DNA from: Juglans regia
Lineage: Eukaryota > Streptophyta > Magnoliopsida > Fagales > Juglandaceae
Assembly: GCF_001411555.2 (NCBI RefSeq)
Contig: NC_049909.1
Location: 11,477,485 to 11,541,484, forward strand
Direction: 5' to 3'
Length of the DNA stretch: 64,000 bases
Part shown: piece after piece, positions 23,834-35,931 of the stretch
How positions within the stretch are numbered: position 1 is the stretch's first letter
Layout of the letters: every line of letters starts with the position of its first letter
Translations under genes and position numbers: made by a program
The notes under the pieces: model-generated
Told to the model about the DNA's origin: nothing
The model's database searches: none
What the model saw: only the letters and a program-made list of their open reading frames with translations

Positions 23834-24637
23834 AGGGGTGTAAATTGGTCCAATCCGATTCGGGGAGGATGATGGACTTTCGGTCTATCATTTTCTTGGA
23901 CCAGACTAGACCAATCACCCTTAGTGGATCGGATCGGATCGGACTGGACCGTTAGCTATGGGTCTGAAATTATTTTATTTATTTTGTTTTTTTAAAATAA
24001 ATTAATAAAAAAATTATTTAAATTACTAAAATTAAAATTAAGTGAATTATTAATGTAAATTATGTAACCAACTCATTAAAAAAAATATTTAACTATAATT
24101 ATATTTATGATGTTGATACTTACTACTTACTAACTTAGACTTTAATATCCATAATTATTAATAATATCCTCTATTAAAAATTAAAATTCTAACATTTTAT
24201 ACATAGTTAATAAATACCAAATATTTTCATTGTACATAGATTATTCATACTTGTTTACAACTTAGATATTTAAAAAAATTACTTAATTACTTTAATTAAG
24301 TGTAAATAGTTGAATATATATGAATGTATTATGTATATATATATATATTATCATATGATTTATGATATATTATTAATTGATAGCATATATTATTTAACAT
24401 ATTATATGGTCAATGATAATAGATCTGATAAAAATTACATAACTAACTTATACAACTACTATATAAAATAATATATATTTTAAATATATATATATATATA
24501 CTAATTCGGTTCGGTTCGATCCAAAAATCACATACTCCGAGACCAGACCAAAATCCATTCGGTCCACCATCTGTGGGACAGTCGACCACTCACTATTTCG
24601 ATTCGACCCGATCTGGACCAAAACTTCTTCACCCCTA
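23834..24637. mobile_element. hAT-like non-autonomous element with GGATCGGATCGG repeats
   Basis: The ends are TAGGGGTG and CACCCCTA. The 8-bp flanks TCCGGTAG (23826-23833) and GACTGTAG (24638-24645) match at 5 of 8 positions. Subterminal words are GGATCGGATCGGATCGGACT on the left and TTCGGTTCGGTTCGATCC on the right, with an AT-rich core containing TA runs at 24335-24350 and 24485-24500. It is an older or distinct relative of the element at 8375-8666. Confidence 0.65.
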
Positions 24638-24645
24638 GACTGTAG

Positions 24646-25971
24646 GCAAGAGTGACGGTTGGGTCAAGGTGAAAAATGACCAACTCATGGTGGAGGGGGG
24701 AGGCTAGGGAGGTTGTAAATAGACTGGTACCATCTCTTAGAGCAATGGCATTAGACTCATCAAATGAGTCCAATGGCTAAAATCTGATAAATTTCACTTT
24801 AAACACATGGCATTGGATTCTTCTTTTACTTAAATGTGAAACTTTCAGCTACAATGTCATTCCATTTATCTTCATATTTGAAGAACTACTATTCAGCATC
24901 TATCCGATTATTTTATTACGAAAATGACTCTTTCGCATGCAATTTCGTTCTTTCTTCCCTCCCTTTCTCTGCTTTCTTCTCTACCCCGAAATCCCCAGTG
25001 GCTTTTTTGATTCTTCCTCTCCCTTTCTTTCTTCCTCTCCTCTCCTATCCCTTTCGATTCTTCATCTCCTCTCCCTTTCGATTCTTACTCTCTCTTTCTT
25101 CCCGATTCCCAGATTTCCCTTCTTCCTCTCCCTTTCTTTCTCTCTGTTTATTCCCTTCGTTTCCTCTCCTGTTTTTCATGAAGCTTGTATCATATCATTT
25201 GCCGAGAAAGTAACCAGTTCATCTTCGTGAAGCAGATGTTCAAGTTCGTACGAGGTGTTTCAGGTGAAAGAGGACCTCCTTCATCTCCATTGGCGCACCG
25301 TTGCCGCTCCTTTCTCTTCTACTCCGAACGTTCTCCATCTCCTTGAGTTCACTCTCTCATATATATATTAATCACATATGCATGTATGAGAAATTTTGCA
25401 CTACATTACATTTGTATGCTTATGTATGTATTTTTGCCCGTGAAGAAATTTTCAACTCCATGTATGTATTTCAATCATTCTATTGTTTGGGTTGTTTGAA
25501 AGAAATAGTTGTTTGAAAGAATTTTCATCCTTATAAATTACTGATCCCACATATGAAAACTGTCACTTTTTAGTTTCCATCTACCATTAAATTTTGTCAT
25601 CCCTCCATCCATTCTTTCACTTAAATTGCATTACACATGCTTGCTTTTAGTCCTACTAGACCTAAGAAGGTAAAACCTATAGATTTTATAGTACCACTCC
25701 AAATTTGTAAGCTGAAATTAAATCCTGCTAAGTCTCATGAAAGAATACAATATCATCTGCAAAAGCATATATCAAGCACCGTCATCCGAAATCAATTAAA
25801 AATCTTAAACCAATGCAAACTTGATGCAAACCCGTTTTTGATACCTCCATTTGTCTCCATCTCTATCCACAAAAAAATTTGATCCCATACCGAAATTGGG
25901 AAAAAAGAGAGCAAATAAAGTGGAAACAGACTTGACAGATGTGTAACAAGGCCTCAACAATAACCACATAC
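24646..25971. other. Intergenic region with pyrimidine-rich tract
   Basis: A TTCCTCTCCCTTTC-type pyrimidine tract spans about 24950-25165; open frames over it are low-complexity artefacts. The rest shows no gene. It could be the downstream side of the orphan exon at 25972-26105, but no further exon was found. Confidence 0.4.
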
Positions 25972-26105
25972 CTTCTTTGGGAATTTAACCCCCACAGGTG
26001 GTCGAGTGATGTGTTCATGCATATCTGGGAGTTGGAATATAGCGCATTTTCCCTTTTTCCTCCCTTGTTTTTGGAGAGGAATGCTTAATAAGGGCTTGGT
26101 TCCTC
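25972..26105 (-). pseudogene. Orphan exon of an unidentified gene
   Basis: On the minus strand a 134-nt stretch lies between a good acceptor (CTTGCTTTTAG, just above 26105) and a good donor (AAG then GTATGT, just below 25972). The open frame gives GGTKPLLSIPLQKQGRKKGK, then CAIFQLPDMHEHITRPPVG and VKFPKK, with no stops and a composition unlike the surrounding AT-rich DNA. I do not recognise the parent family, and no matching exons were found within a kilobase on either side. It may be a relic left by gene loss or carried by a transposon, or an exon of a gene with long introns. Confidence 0.4.
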
Positions 26106-26702
26106 CTAAAAGCAAGAAGACAACATAGGGAAAATGAAGTATTCAACACAAATGGATTAATAGATGCTTTTTTCAATTAATTTCTAATGTATTGAAATTA
26201 AGAAACTTGAATTGTTGGCCGAGTAGAATTGGTACGTGTTATGGGGGTGAAATCAAGCCTGTAACTGATTAATTCAGGTTTTCATGGAACTGAATCTTGA
26301 TTCTTTATTCTCTCAAGTGATAGAGAAATCATAGGACTAAGGACACAACATTTTTGCTTTGGTGTTAGCAACTAGAGTAATTTTTATGCAATGTGCAGCA
26401 GGATCTTGAGAGAGTAGTCTTGGTTTTTTTCATCTTCTTGCGATCTTGGCATTGAGTTCCAAAGTTGAGTGTCGTGCCTTGATTGTGGAACAAGGGAGAA
26501 ATAGGTCCTATGTTGCTGATGCATGCTTGCTTTGTAAAATGAACTTAACAAGGGAGAAGTGGGTGTTGTGTCCCATATGCAAAATTAATAAGCTTGTTGT
26601 TCTGGGGTCTAAAAGTTTCATTTTGAGCAGAGCTAATATGTCCTATGTTAAGGATGCATGCTTGCTTACATGCAAGCACAAGGCACCAAGGGAAATTGCT
26701 TA

Positions 26703-26876
26703 AGGAGACGTTTGGATTCGAAAGAAATCTCAACTCATCTCAGCTCATCTCAACTCATCTCACTACTATTTATTACTATTCAGCAACTTTAACTCACAAA
26801 TCTCATTATTATTCACAACTCATCTCATTACTATTCATAATCCATCTCAACTCATTTTCGAATCCAAACGTCTCCT
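26703..26876. mobile_element. Foldback MITE with near-perfect 21-bp terminal repeats
   Basis: The ends at 26703-26723 and 26856-26876 are inverted copies (AGGAGACGTTTGGATTCGAA and complement). Inside are repeated CAACTCATCTCA and ACTATTCA units. The flanking trinucleotides are TTA and CTA, close to the 3-bp TWA duplication of PIF/Harbinger elements. Confidence 0.85.
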
Positions 26877-27537
26877 CTAATCTTACAGTAAAGTGCATCT
26901 AATGAAGTGAACTTAAAGCGCAAAAGTGGGTGCTTCCTGTGAAAGCACTAGGAACAAATAACGTCTTCTTCATATTCCATTAATATATCTGTGATTACAT
27001 TGAAAATTAATTGTGACTTTTTGTCATCTGAATTGTGACTTGAATTGTAATTTTATTTGTGACTTTTTGTGGGCTGTTGTGATCGAAACATATTCAAAGT
27101 ATTATCCTATTGTCATGAAGTTGCTTTGGACATTTTCTTTTTATAATGTATACTGCTATATTCAATGCTGGAATTGATAATCTGAATGTTGGATATATTT
27201 AGATACTTGCTATTTATTTTGTGTGATGACAGCATTTTGTGTGATTTGAGCAGCTTGTTGTTGAGTTAGATTAATCTAAATTTCAATGCCTTTTGTTGTG
27301 GACGACTGTTCAGAATAATAATTATCTATGTCCAAAATCTTGGCAGCTTTTTAAGCTCTGCCTTAAGTATTTGGGTTTAGAAAATGTATTTGCAAACTGG
27401 CTGCTAACTTTGGTCTACTACCCAAAGATGATCAACTAGTGCTTGCTTATTATTTTCTTGATCATGACTCATGATCTGACCTACATGTTCCAATTATTAT
27501 TTTCCCAACTGATCAAAGTATATATAAATTGATATAG
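26877..27537. other. Region upstream of the C2 pseudogene
   Basis: No exon is recognised here. In an intact CAR-type gene the first exons, encoding the start of the C2 domain, would be expected upstream of 27538; I searched for their DPYV-like motif and did not see it. Confidence 0.4.
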
Positions 27538-28061
27538 AAATTGAAGTCTAGAGTGGCAAAAAATGACTGCATTCCTGAGTGGAACGATGAATTGACTCTT
27601 TCTATTATTAAGGATCTTAATTTTCCCATCACTCTGGTAAGTGATACCTAACCATACTTGCCTGCATTTCTGTAATACGGTTTACTGGTGACTACTGAAC
27701 AATGCTTTAGAAACTATCAGGGGCTAATAATTTTATTTAATTGCTAATGACCTTTTCATATTTTCAGACAGTGTATGGCAAAGACACGCTTACTGTGGAT
27801 GACAAAATGGGTGATGCTAAGATAGACCTAAAACCATATATTGAGTGTTTGAAGATGGGATTGGAGAATCTACCAAATGGCTTTGTAGTTAAGAAAGTTC
27901 AGCCGAGCTCGACAAATTGCCTTGCTGGGGAGAGCACTTATGTTTGGAACAATGGGAAAATTGTCTAGGATATGATGAGTCTCAGACTGAGAAATGTGGA
28001 GTCTGGGGAGGTGTCGATCCAACTTGAGTGGATTGATTTTAGTGGTTGTGAAGGCCTGTAA
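27538..28061 (+). pseudogene. C2-domain (CAR/GAP-type) protein pseudogene
   Basis: Two exons remain. 27538-27636 encodes KLKSRVAKNDCIPEWNDELT and on to PITL, with donor GTAAGT at 27637. 27768-28061 encodes TVYGKDTLTVDDKMGDAKID, LKPYIECLKMGLENLPNG and SGEVSIQLEWIDF. These match the C2-domain ABA-related (CAR) small membrane-binding proteins, which bind phospholipid in a calcium-dependent manner and recruit ABA receptors. A TAG at 27966-27968 (GKIV, stop, DMM) replaces what is normally Gln, about 30 codons before the family's usual end, which is still readable to TAA 28059-28061. The first part of the domain with its calcium-binding loop is absent, so this is a dead fragment. Confidence 0.82.
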
Positions 28062-28833
28062 ACCTAGAGCTAAATGAAATTGCTGTTACTCTATGATATA
28101 TTTTTAGGTTTTAAGATTTAATATCAAGGGGTACTTGAAATGTGTTTGATGTATAAGTCTATTTGATAATAAAATAAAATAAACTTTTATGGAATATCTA
28201 GATTATGCTCCCATGCATGTGGATGTGGTGGGTAGAAGAAATATTTGCATAATATGTTTATTGGATGGAAGAATTATAAATGTGTTTGTTAGTCTCATAA
28301 ATTCTATATATGATTGTTGGGTAGAAGAAGAGTTGTCAAAATGTGTTTGTTGGATAATTAGGTTGATGAAAAAAATTAATTGAGAAATAATAATTTGAAT
28401 ATCAAATTAAATTATTAATTAAATATGGTTAGTATAATTGTAAAATATGAAAGAAAAAATAAAAATATTATATTATTATTTTGATAAATCCAATACTAGT
28501 ACTCTTACTTCTTACAATATATTAAAAGTACAATAGTTTTATATAAATAAATATTTAATAAATTTGTCTTTCCTTTTAAATTTTTGTATATAATTATATT
28601 TTAAATTAAAGATGTTTTTTAAAACAATATTATTTTTTTAAAATTATTTTATAAAATAATTGGATGCCTATTATTTTTCTTCCGGAAAATTAAGAGGGTA
28701 CCGCAAAATAACCAATTTATTTATTTATTTTTCCACCTCCGCAACTCCGTTCTCTCTTCAGAACTGCTGCATCCCTTAGCCGCTGCTCCTCTACTCCGCT
28801 GATCCCTCTCATAGCTCTGAAACTTGACCGAAA
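28062..28833. other. Intergenic and SDH7 promoter region
   Basis: AT-rich sequence lies between the C2 pseudogene and SDH7. A CT-rich 5' untranslated stretch begins near 28728. No other gene is seen. Confidence 0.45.
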
Positions 28834-31800
28834 ATGGCGTTCTTGCTCAATAAAATGGGCATCGCTTCCAATTTCCGTGCTCATTCCCAGGTACACTCCC
28901 TCTCTTCTACTCGTTCCCCCTTGCATCGATGTCGTTTTCATATCTCATGTTTTTTCACTCCGGTTTTACGATCTGATGAAGCAGAAAACAGAGGATTCGA
29001 TCTCTCTGATCCGCCGCGCATACCACATGGAACCTGGGCCTCGCGAGAAAGCCGTGAGTCCCTCTTCTGTTTTCGCTCTCTTCAGCTGTCCGTGTATGTG
29101 TGGGATATATAATCTTACGTATGCATATATTTTAATAAATATGCCTATTAAATATGCATATTGGTGCGATTTTCTTCGTATCTGAAATATTTAACAAAAC
29201 TGTCGTTAATCAATTTCAAAGCTAGATTATGTCAAATTATTTGTAAAAAGAAAAAAAGAAGCTAGATTTGGTCAAATTAATGGCAAGAACACCGAATCAA
29301 ACAGGTCAAAAACTTTCTTAATTTTGGTTCGTGAAATTTTTGCGGGACGTTATGGTAGTATTTTCTATGAAATATTTTAACTTTTTTTTTTTATTATTAT
29401 TATTATCAGTAAAGAGAGATATTATATATATGAATGAAATAGACATATTCCTTGTACACAGACGTATACATAAGAACTCCTAAATACATTCTAAAAGCGA
29501 TAAATTAAAGACAAAAAATCTTGAACATTGTCCCCATGTGATACAATAGTAGAAAATCAACACATTAGAGTGTGGAGAAAAAAAATTTTCAACTCAGTTA
29601 TTGTGCGTTCCTTATCTTCAAAGCTGCACGCATTCCTTTCCGTCCAAATACACTACAAAATACACAACGGAATCATCTTCTACACTGCTACCACTTGCTG
29701 GCAACCTTGCAACTTTGACCAACATCCCAACAAATCCACCACCCTCATAGGCATAACCCAGACAATATCAACCCTTAGAAATATCTCATCACACAACACC
29801 CTTGTTACCTCACAGTGTAGTAATAGATGGTCCACAGATTCTTCATTCTTCTTACACATATAGCACCAATCCAACACTACACATCCTCTCCTTCTCAAGT
29901 TTTCCTTGGTCAATATGTTCCCAAGAGTTGCACTTCAAACAAAAAAAAGCTACTCTAGAGGGCACACGAGAACTCCAAATATTCTTTCTAGGGAACGGAG
30001 CAATATCAAGTTGTGTTGTCAAGATGCTATAATACTCCTTAGCTGTACATAACTTGTGGTTATTAGACCTAAACTTCAAACTATCTCGTTGTGTCAAGAG
30101 ATATCCGTGGAATATATTAAGCTGAAAAATTCTGAAACAATAGGTAATTCCCAATCATAAAAATCCTTATTAAAAAGGATATTCCACAGGTGCGCACCAT
30201 GAGAGAATATACGCACGTCAGCCACTGAGACCTCCCTATTAACTGCAATACAGTATAAGACCGGAAAAATCCTTTCCAAAGCTTGGATTCCACATCACAC
30301 ATCCCGCCAAAATCTGATACGACTGCCCTCACCAACTACAAAGCGAATTTGATTTGCAAAACATGGACAACCCTTCCTTATATACTTTCCATAAACCCAC
30401 CCCATAGCCCCCGCTAAATTCCTTAGAGCACCAACCACCCCAAGCAACATCATATCTAGCGTCAATAATATCCTTCCACAATGATCTCCCCTCCAAATGA
30501 TATTTCCAGAGTCATTTTCCCAATAAAAGCTTTATTGAAAGTTATCAAGTTACATACACCCAACCCCCCATTCACAACTGAGACACATACAGTCTTCCAT
30601 CTAATCAAATAGAATTTCTTCCCCTCCCCCATGCCTCCCCATAAGAACGTCCTAAAGAGTTTCTCCGTTCTGTTCACCACCCCTACAGGCATAGGAAACA
30701 AAGAAAAAAAATAAGTGGGGAGATTAATGAGAGTGCTTTTGATAAGAGTGAGGCGGCCCCCTTTTATACACCTGTTTCCAGTTAGCCAACATTTTCTCTA
30801 TTTTCTCCACTACCCCATCCCATATAGTTCTATTATTGAATGTTGCTTCTAGCGGGAGACCCAGATATTTCATTGGGAAAGAGGACACCTTACAATCTAG
30901 GATGTTAGCTAACCTGAGAATATTAGACCCACAGGAACCATCTCAAACTTGCCCAGATTCACCTTTAGTCTCGACACTGCCTCAAAGCAAAGTAACAAAG
31001 CTCTCAAAGTTTGGATCTAGCTACTCTTTGCTTCGTAAAAAACTAGCGTATCATCTGCAAAAAGAATGTGTGAGATAACAATAGGGCCACCATAACCATT
31101 GCCCACCTGGAAACTCGATAAGAAACCTCCCCCAACAACAGCCTGCACCATCCTACTTAAAGCCTCCATAACTATAGCAAATAAAGGAGGAGATAAAGGA
31201 TTTTCCTGCCGCAATCCCCGCGAACTATCAAAAAAATCAGCACGTGCCATTAACCAGAACTGAGAACCGGGCGGTTGAAATACAATGATGCATCCATGCA
31301 ATCCACCTATCCCCAAAACCACATCTCTCAAGCATGTATAAGAGAAATTCTCAATTCACATGATCATAAGTCTTCTTCATGTCAAGCTTGCACAGAACAA
31401 CTGAACCTCCCTCCCGTAATCTGTAGTCCAAGTACTCCTTTGCAATAAGTACTGAATCAAGAATTTGTCTCCCACGGATAAATGCGTTTTGGGACTTGGA
31501 GATAATATGTTCCAACACCGGATTAAGCCGGTTAGCGAGAACCTTCAAGATTATCTTATATAGGCTACTAACCAGACTTATAGGCCGAAAGTCTTCAATA
31601 GTCGAAGTCCCGTGTTTCTTAGAAATAAGAACAATAAAGGTCGCATTAAGGGACTTTTCAAACTTTTGACAAGAGTGAAATTCTTTGAAAACCTGCATAA
31701 CATCACCTTTCACAATATTCCAGCAAATTTGAAAGAACCCCATTGAGAAACCATTCGGCCTCGGCGCTTTATCCTTGGCCATGCCAGATATGACCTTGTA

Positions 31801-34800
31801 AATCTCTTCTTCAACAAAAGGTCTCTCCAATGCACTCACACTCTGCGAATCAATTGCCTCAAAATGCAAGGCATCAAGTTTCAACCTCCAAGGAACCGAT
31901 TTTGTGAGAAGGGACTCATAGTACTGTACTATGTGATTTTCTAGCTCGGAAGGAGAAGATATCACCTGAGATCCTGATTGAAATGACTCGATGGCATTGT
32001 TATGCCGATGTGAATTAGCTACTTTGTGAAAGAACTTTGTACACCTATCGCCTTCTTTCAACCAAAGTGCCCTAGATTTTTGACGCCATGAAATCTCCTC
32101 TGATGACAAAACCATCTCCAAGTTTGCCATAACCAATCCCTTCCTCAATAACACCTCCTCCAAATTATCTCAAAAAAACTCTTTATTCTCAAGTTCTTGT
32201 AGTTCCTCCAACAGTGTAATCTTCTGATTATCAATGTGACCAAAAACTTCCAAATTCCACTTCTTCAAGTCTTGTTTTAGTGCCTTTAACTTGCTTGCAA
32301 GAATGTTACATGGAGTACCAAAAAACTGATATGAAGACCACTAAACACGAACCATCTCTACAAACACATCTGCTGTTAGCCACATATTTTCAAACTTGAA
32401 ATACCGTTACCCCCTTGGAATACCCCCACAATCCAAAAGGATAGGATAATGATCTGAATTGACTCAGGCTAGTCTTTTCTGACTTACTTCCAGATATTTA
32501 GCTTCCCACGAAGGAGAAACTAAGAATCTATCCAGTCTCGATCAAACCCGCCCATTTGACCATATTTCAACTTTTTTTTAGGACAACTTTGACTATGGTT
32601 TTGTAAATTGATGGTGAAAATCTAGATGGTACGAAATTATTTTTACATCAACAGATTGTGTCATTTTAGGAGCCTGGTAATTTACGTGATATGTGATTTC
32701 ATTGCTTCACTTGTGATTTTCTTGTGCTAAGCTGAATCGTTTTGCAGCTCTTGGCCGACGATGCAGCTTTGAAGCGATTCAAATCACATAAAAAGAGTGT
32801 GTGGCGACTCAAAAGAGTTGGTGATGTTCTAACTCTTGTTGTTGTTGCAGGTAGGACACTTTATCTACAAGTTAAATAAAATGGTTTATGGGTGTTCTAG
32901 TCTGGAATTGCTCTATGAAAATTCAATTAGCATTGATACTTTTGTTAAGGGTTTGGTGATTATGCCAAAATAGCCTGTTTATCTTACAGTTACCAAACAC
33001 CCAGCGGGCCACTTATGTATGGAGAAATCGATTTTGAATTGATACAATAGGGCACTAAAACATGTTTAGAAAATTTGATTCGGAGTGCTTTATTAGCAGT
33101 TTTGGCCCTTGAGGTGGTTCATCAATCTAATAATTCTAATCATCACATGCCAAAAGTCTTGAAAAAATTGAAATAAGTAACAGCAATGGAAATTATCAAC
33201 TCATAGAGTTCGTGTAAGTCCATCCATGACCACATAAAACACATCACTCACTACAGCTTTCATCCCTTCTGCTCTTCTTCCAACCAAGATCCACATCATC
33301 AGCTCTACCTGCAGATCATCATTTTCTGCTGAAGTCTCATGAGCTCTACCCAAAATGGCAGTTTACACTAAAAATAGTATCTGCTGAAGTCACTTCATCA
33401 GTTATGTATATCTTGATAATTTTCCTGATTTTATACTTTCATTTTATTTTTCTTTTATTCAAGTTATATTTTACATTGTTATGCTACCCCCCTTGAGTTA
33501 AATTGCAGTAAGGAAGTAATGTTTTTAGGTTAGAACCTCATAAACACTTATTTAGTGAATGTGGAGTGAGACATAAGGACATGTCAAAGAAGCTCATAGT
33601 GTTTACTAGGTGTCTCTCTGACCTGATAACTAGTATTGCCTCCCCCCACCCAGCTCTATCAGCAGGCCCTCAGATTGCAAGCAGTAGTTTAAAGCTTTTC
33701 AATAATGTTTTGGTGGTTGAAGGGGGGGTGATTGCCAAATTGATAGCTTGGGAGTGATTGAAAATTGGGTGCTAGTTTGAGGGGGCTTTGTATATTTATC
33801 CTATGTAAAATCCACAAAAATAATCTCTATTTTTTAATGATAAAAAATGAAGCAAGGAAATCAGGTCTAGCATTGTTTAAAAGTATGTATAGAAGGGACT
33901 CAAACACTAGAAAAATGCCTAAGAATAGAGCAATGACAATGGATGTTTTCTTTATATTATTACAGAATTATCTATTTTGCAAACTTAAGGAAGCAAGGTA
34001 AATGGGATGATCATGCCCTTTTCTTTTTAGTTTGAAATTTACATTTTCACAAAAGAATTTTCAAGTTACATGTTACTTTGTAAGGCTTTCTTATATGATA
34101 TGTTATGAAAATTAATTTTGCAAATGTTATAAATGTGCATGCTCATCCTATGTGATATGAAATGCATATGCTATGGTGAAAGTTAATGAAGCAAAAAATA
34201 AATAAATAAAGAAGAAGCAAGATGATGAATGTATGGTTTTCTAAAGTTCCTGTTTTTAGGCCATATGATGATTTGAAGGTATTGGAGCAAAAAGGTGAAT
34301 GTGCAGGTCACACTGAAGGACGTTAAAAGTTGTGGACCACCAGGATATTCACATCCATAAGCAGCTTTCCTTGTGGCTGCGGGATGTGGCTCGATGCACA
34401 ACCAAACCCCGAAAGCCTAAACTATAAACCCTAAGCCCTATGCATGCGATGTTAAAATATGTTTAAACTATGTTTTCAAAGAAAATCAGCTTGATAAGGT
34501 TTTTATGATATGATGTCCTACTTACTAAATATTCAACTCATTTTGGTTTTATGTTTTAAAACTATCAAAATAATGATGAGAATGAGTCCATGGGCCAGAG
34601 CCAGTAGAGGAGACAATTTACCTTGTAAAGATTGAAATACACGTTTATCAAATGAACTATTTGGATTTCATTTAGGATGAGTTTATGGCATTTGGATCAT
34701 CTTTTACCACATCTCGAGGTGGCCTGTGCTTTGTGGAATGTTTTATTTGGCCAAGTTGGTTTGTGTCAAGCCTAGAAGGATAGTGGATCTTTTACACTCA

Positions 34801-35931
34801 TGGGGAGGATTAGGATGTAGTCCACAAATTTCTGCAATCTGGAAAATAATTCACTCACGCCTTATGTGATGTATTTGGAGGGAAGAGAATGATAAAAATT
34901 TCATGGACCACAAACGGACAATGGAGGACATCAAGACTTTCTTTCTCAATACTCCCCTCCTTTGGAAAGCTTCCATAGATCTAAATGGGATGAGTTTGCA
35001 TAATTTTCTTCCTTTTTTTTTTTTTTTTCCTATCTCAAGTTACGTGAATTTCTTGTAAGCATCTTGCTGTTCTTGGATTGTGCCTTTTGTGCTTAAAATA
35101 AAATTCTTATTACTTAATTAAAAGAGAAATTAAGGGCATTATGCTTTTCCCAAGTTTTTTTTTTGTAAGTATGTTTCTCCTAATTTTTTAATATGTGGGA
35201 TTGTCAAGTTTAATATTTAAGCTTTAATAAATCGTTTTGTCATAATGTTTAAACCTCTTGAAGTTTATGGAACTCTTATTAACGGGTGTTAGGGAACTTG
35301 TTGATGCAACATTACTGACCTTATTGGTAAAGTGGTTTTACATGCACGCACTTATGAGTACCACCTCTGCTTTTATTTCAACTGACAACTGATCACTTCT
35401 GGCACGACCATTTAGACCTTTTCTGTCTGGGATATTGATTGTGAAAATTGTGGTAACAAATGCCATATAGCCCGCATCATTGTACAAAACTTATTTTTCT
35501 TGACTGCTCAAATCTTTTTCACAGTAGGCATTATACATGGTCCTATAATCTGCTAAGTTGTTGGCTGTCTACTAATTTTCTTTCTGCTCCATTTTAATCC
35601 GATCATTCTGTACATATGGAATAGGTTGATAGTAGTCATTTAGACTGCTTAATATAAGCAACTGCCTCTTTATTTGATATTAGGAATCATTGTGGTTAGT
35701 TGTTAGATAAACAAAATATGGTTGTTTATGTCGGTAGTGACAAATGAATACCTGCATTCATTAATTATGCCACAACGAATATAGTCTTCTTTTACTTGTT
35801 TCCACTTTCAAAGATTTCATCAGTGTTAATGATGCATGCTTGTTTCAGGTTGCTGCTACGAAATATATGTTAAGGCGGTAATGCGAGAAGAAGCTCGCAA
35901 ACAAGCGTCGGCAGCAGGCGGTAGTGAGTAA
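28834..35931 (+). CDS. SDH7: Succinate dehydrogenase subunit 7 (SDH7), mitochondrial, 4 exons, 103 aa
   Basis: Exons are 28834-28890, 28985-29053, 32748-32850 and 35849-35931. All introns are GT..AG, phases agree, and they sum to 312 nt. The protein begins [19 protein letters not shown], then [19 protein letters not shown] and [20 protein letters not shown] hydrophobic helix occupies residues 67-84 ([12 protein letters not shown]), followed by a charged tail. This is the plant-specific small subunit of respiratory complex II, in the inner mitochondrial membrane; its exact task is unsettled in the literature. Conservation of PGPREKALL and the membrane helix makes the identification good. The gene is stretched to 7.1 kb because intron 2 (29054-32747) holds an antisense LINE and intron 3 a LINE 3' fragment. 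No stop or frameshift is present. Confidence 0.9.
29382..32571 (-). mobile_element. L1-type LINE, 5'-truncated, antisense in SDH7 intron 2
   Basis: Reading down the minus strand: the end of the endonuclease domain ([31 protein letters not shown], about 32540-32410), then reverse transcriptase (32163-31351: [60 protein letters not shown]), then the catalytic box [14 protein letters not shown] near 31075-31028. The C-terminal zf-RVT region ([20 protein letters not shown]) is in 29913-29680. Stops and frame changes break it between these parts. The poly-A tail appears as T11 and TTA repeats at about 29382-29416. Flanks ATATTTTAAC (29372-29381) and ATATTTCAAC (32562-32571), each followed by T runs, look like the target duplication. 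Confidence 0.88.
34665..35110 (+). mobile_element. LINE 3' fragment in SDH7 intron 3
   Basis: The plus strand shows a broken zf-RVT region: [16 protein letters not shown] and, in shifting frames, a segment matching the VVDL and W-rich motif seen in the other two LINE remnants. It ends near TGCTTAAAATAAAATTCTTATT (35088-35110), a typical LINE 3' end. It is a dead-on-arrival fragment. Confidence 0.65.

Noticed and set aside
24836..25230. Ser/Phe/Leu-rich, apparently membrane-like proteins
   Set aside because: They are translations of a pyrimidine-rich low-complexity tract, with two overlapping frames giving the same composition.
29528..30154. Plus-strand frames in SDH7 intron 2
   Set aside because: They are shadows of the antisense LINE C-terminal region.
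31017..32163. Active LINE
   Set aside because: RT and the FADD-box region are in different frames, the endonuclease is truncated and several stops intervene.
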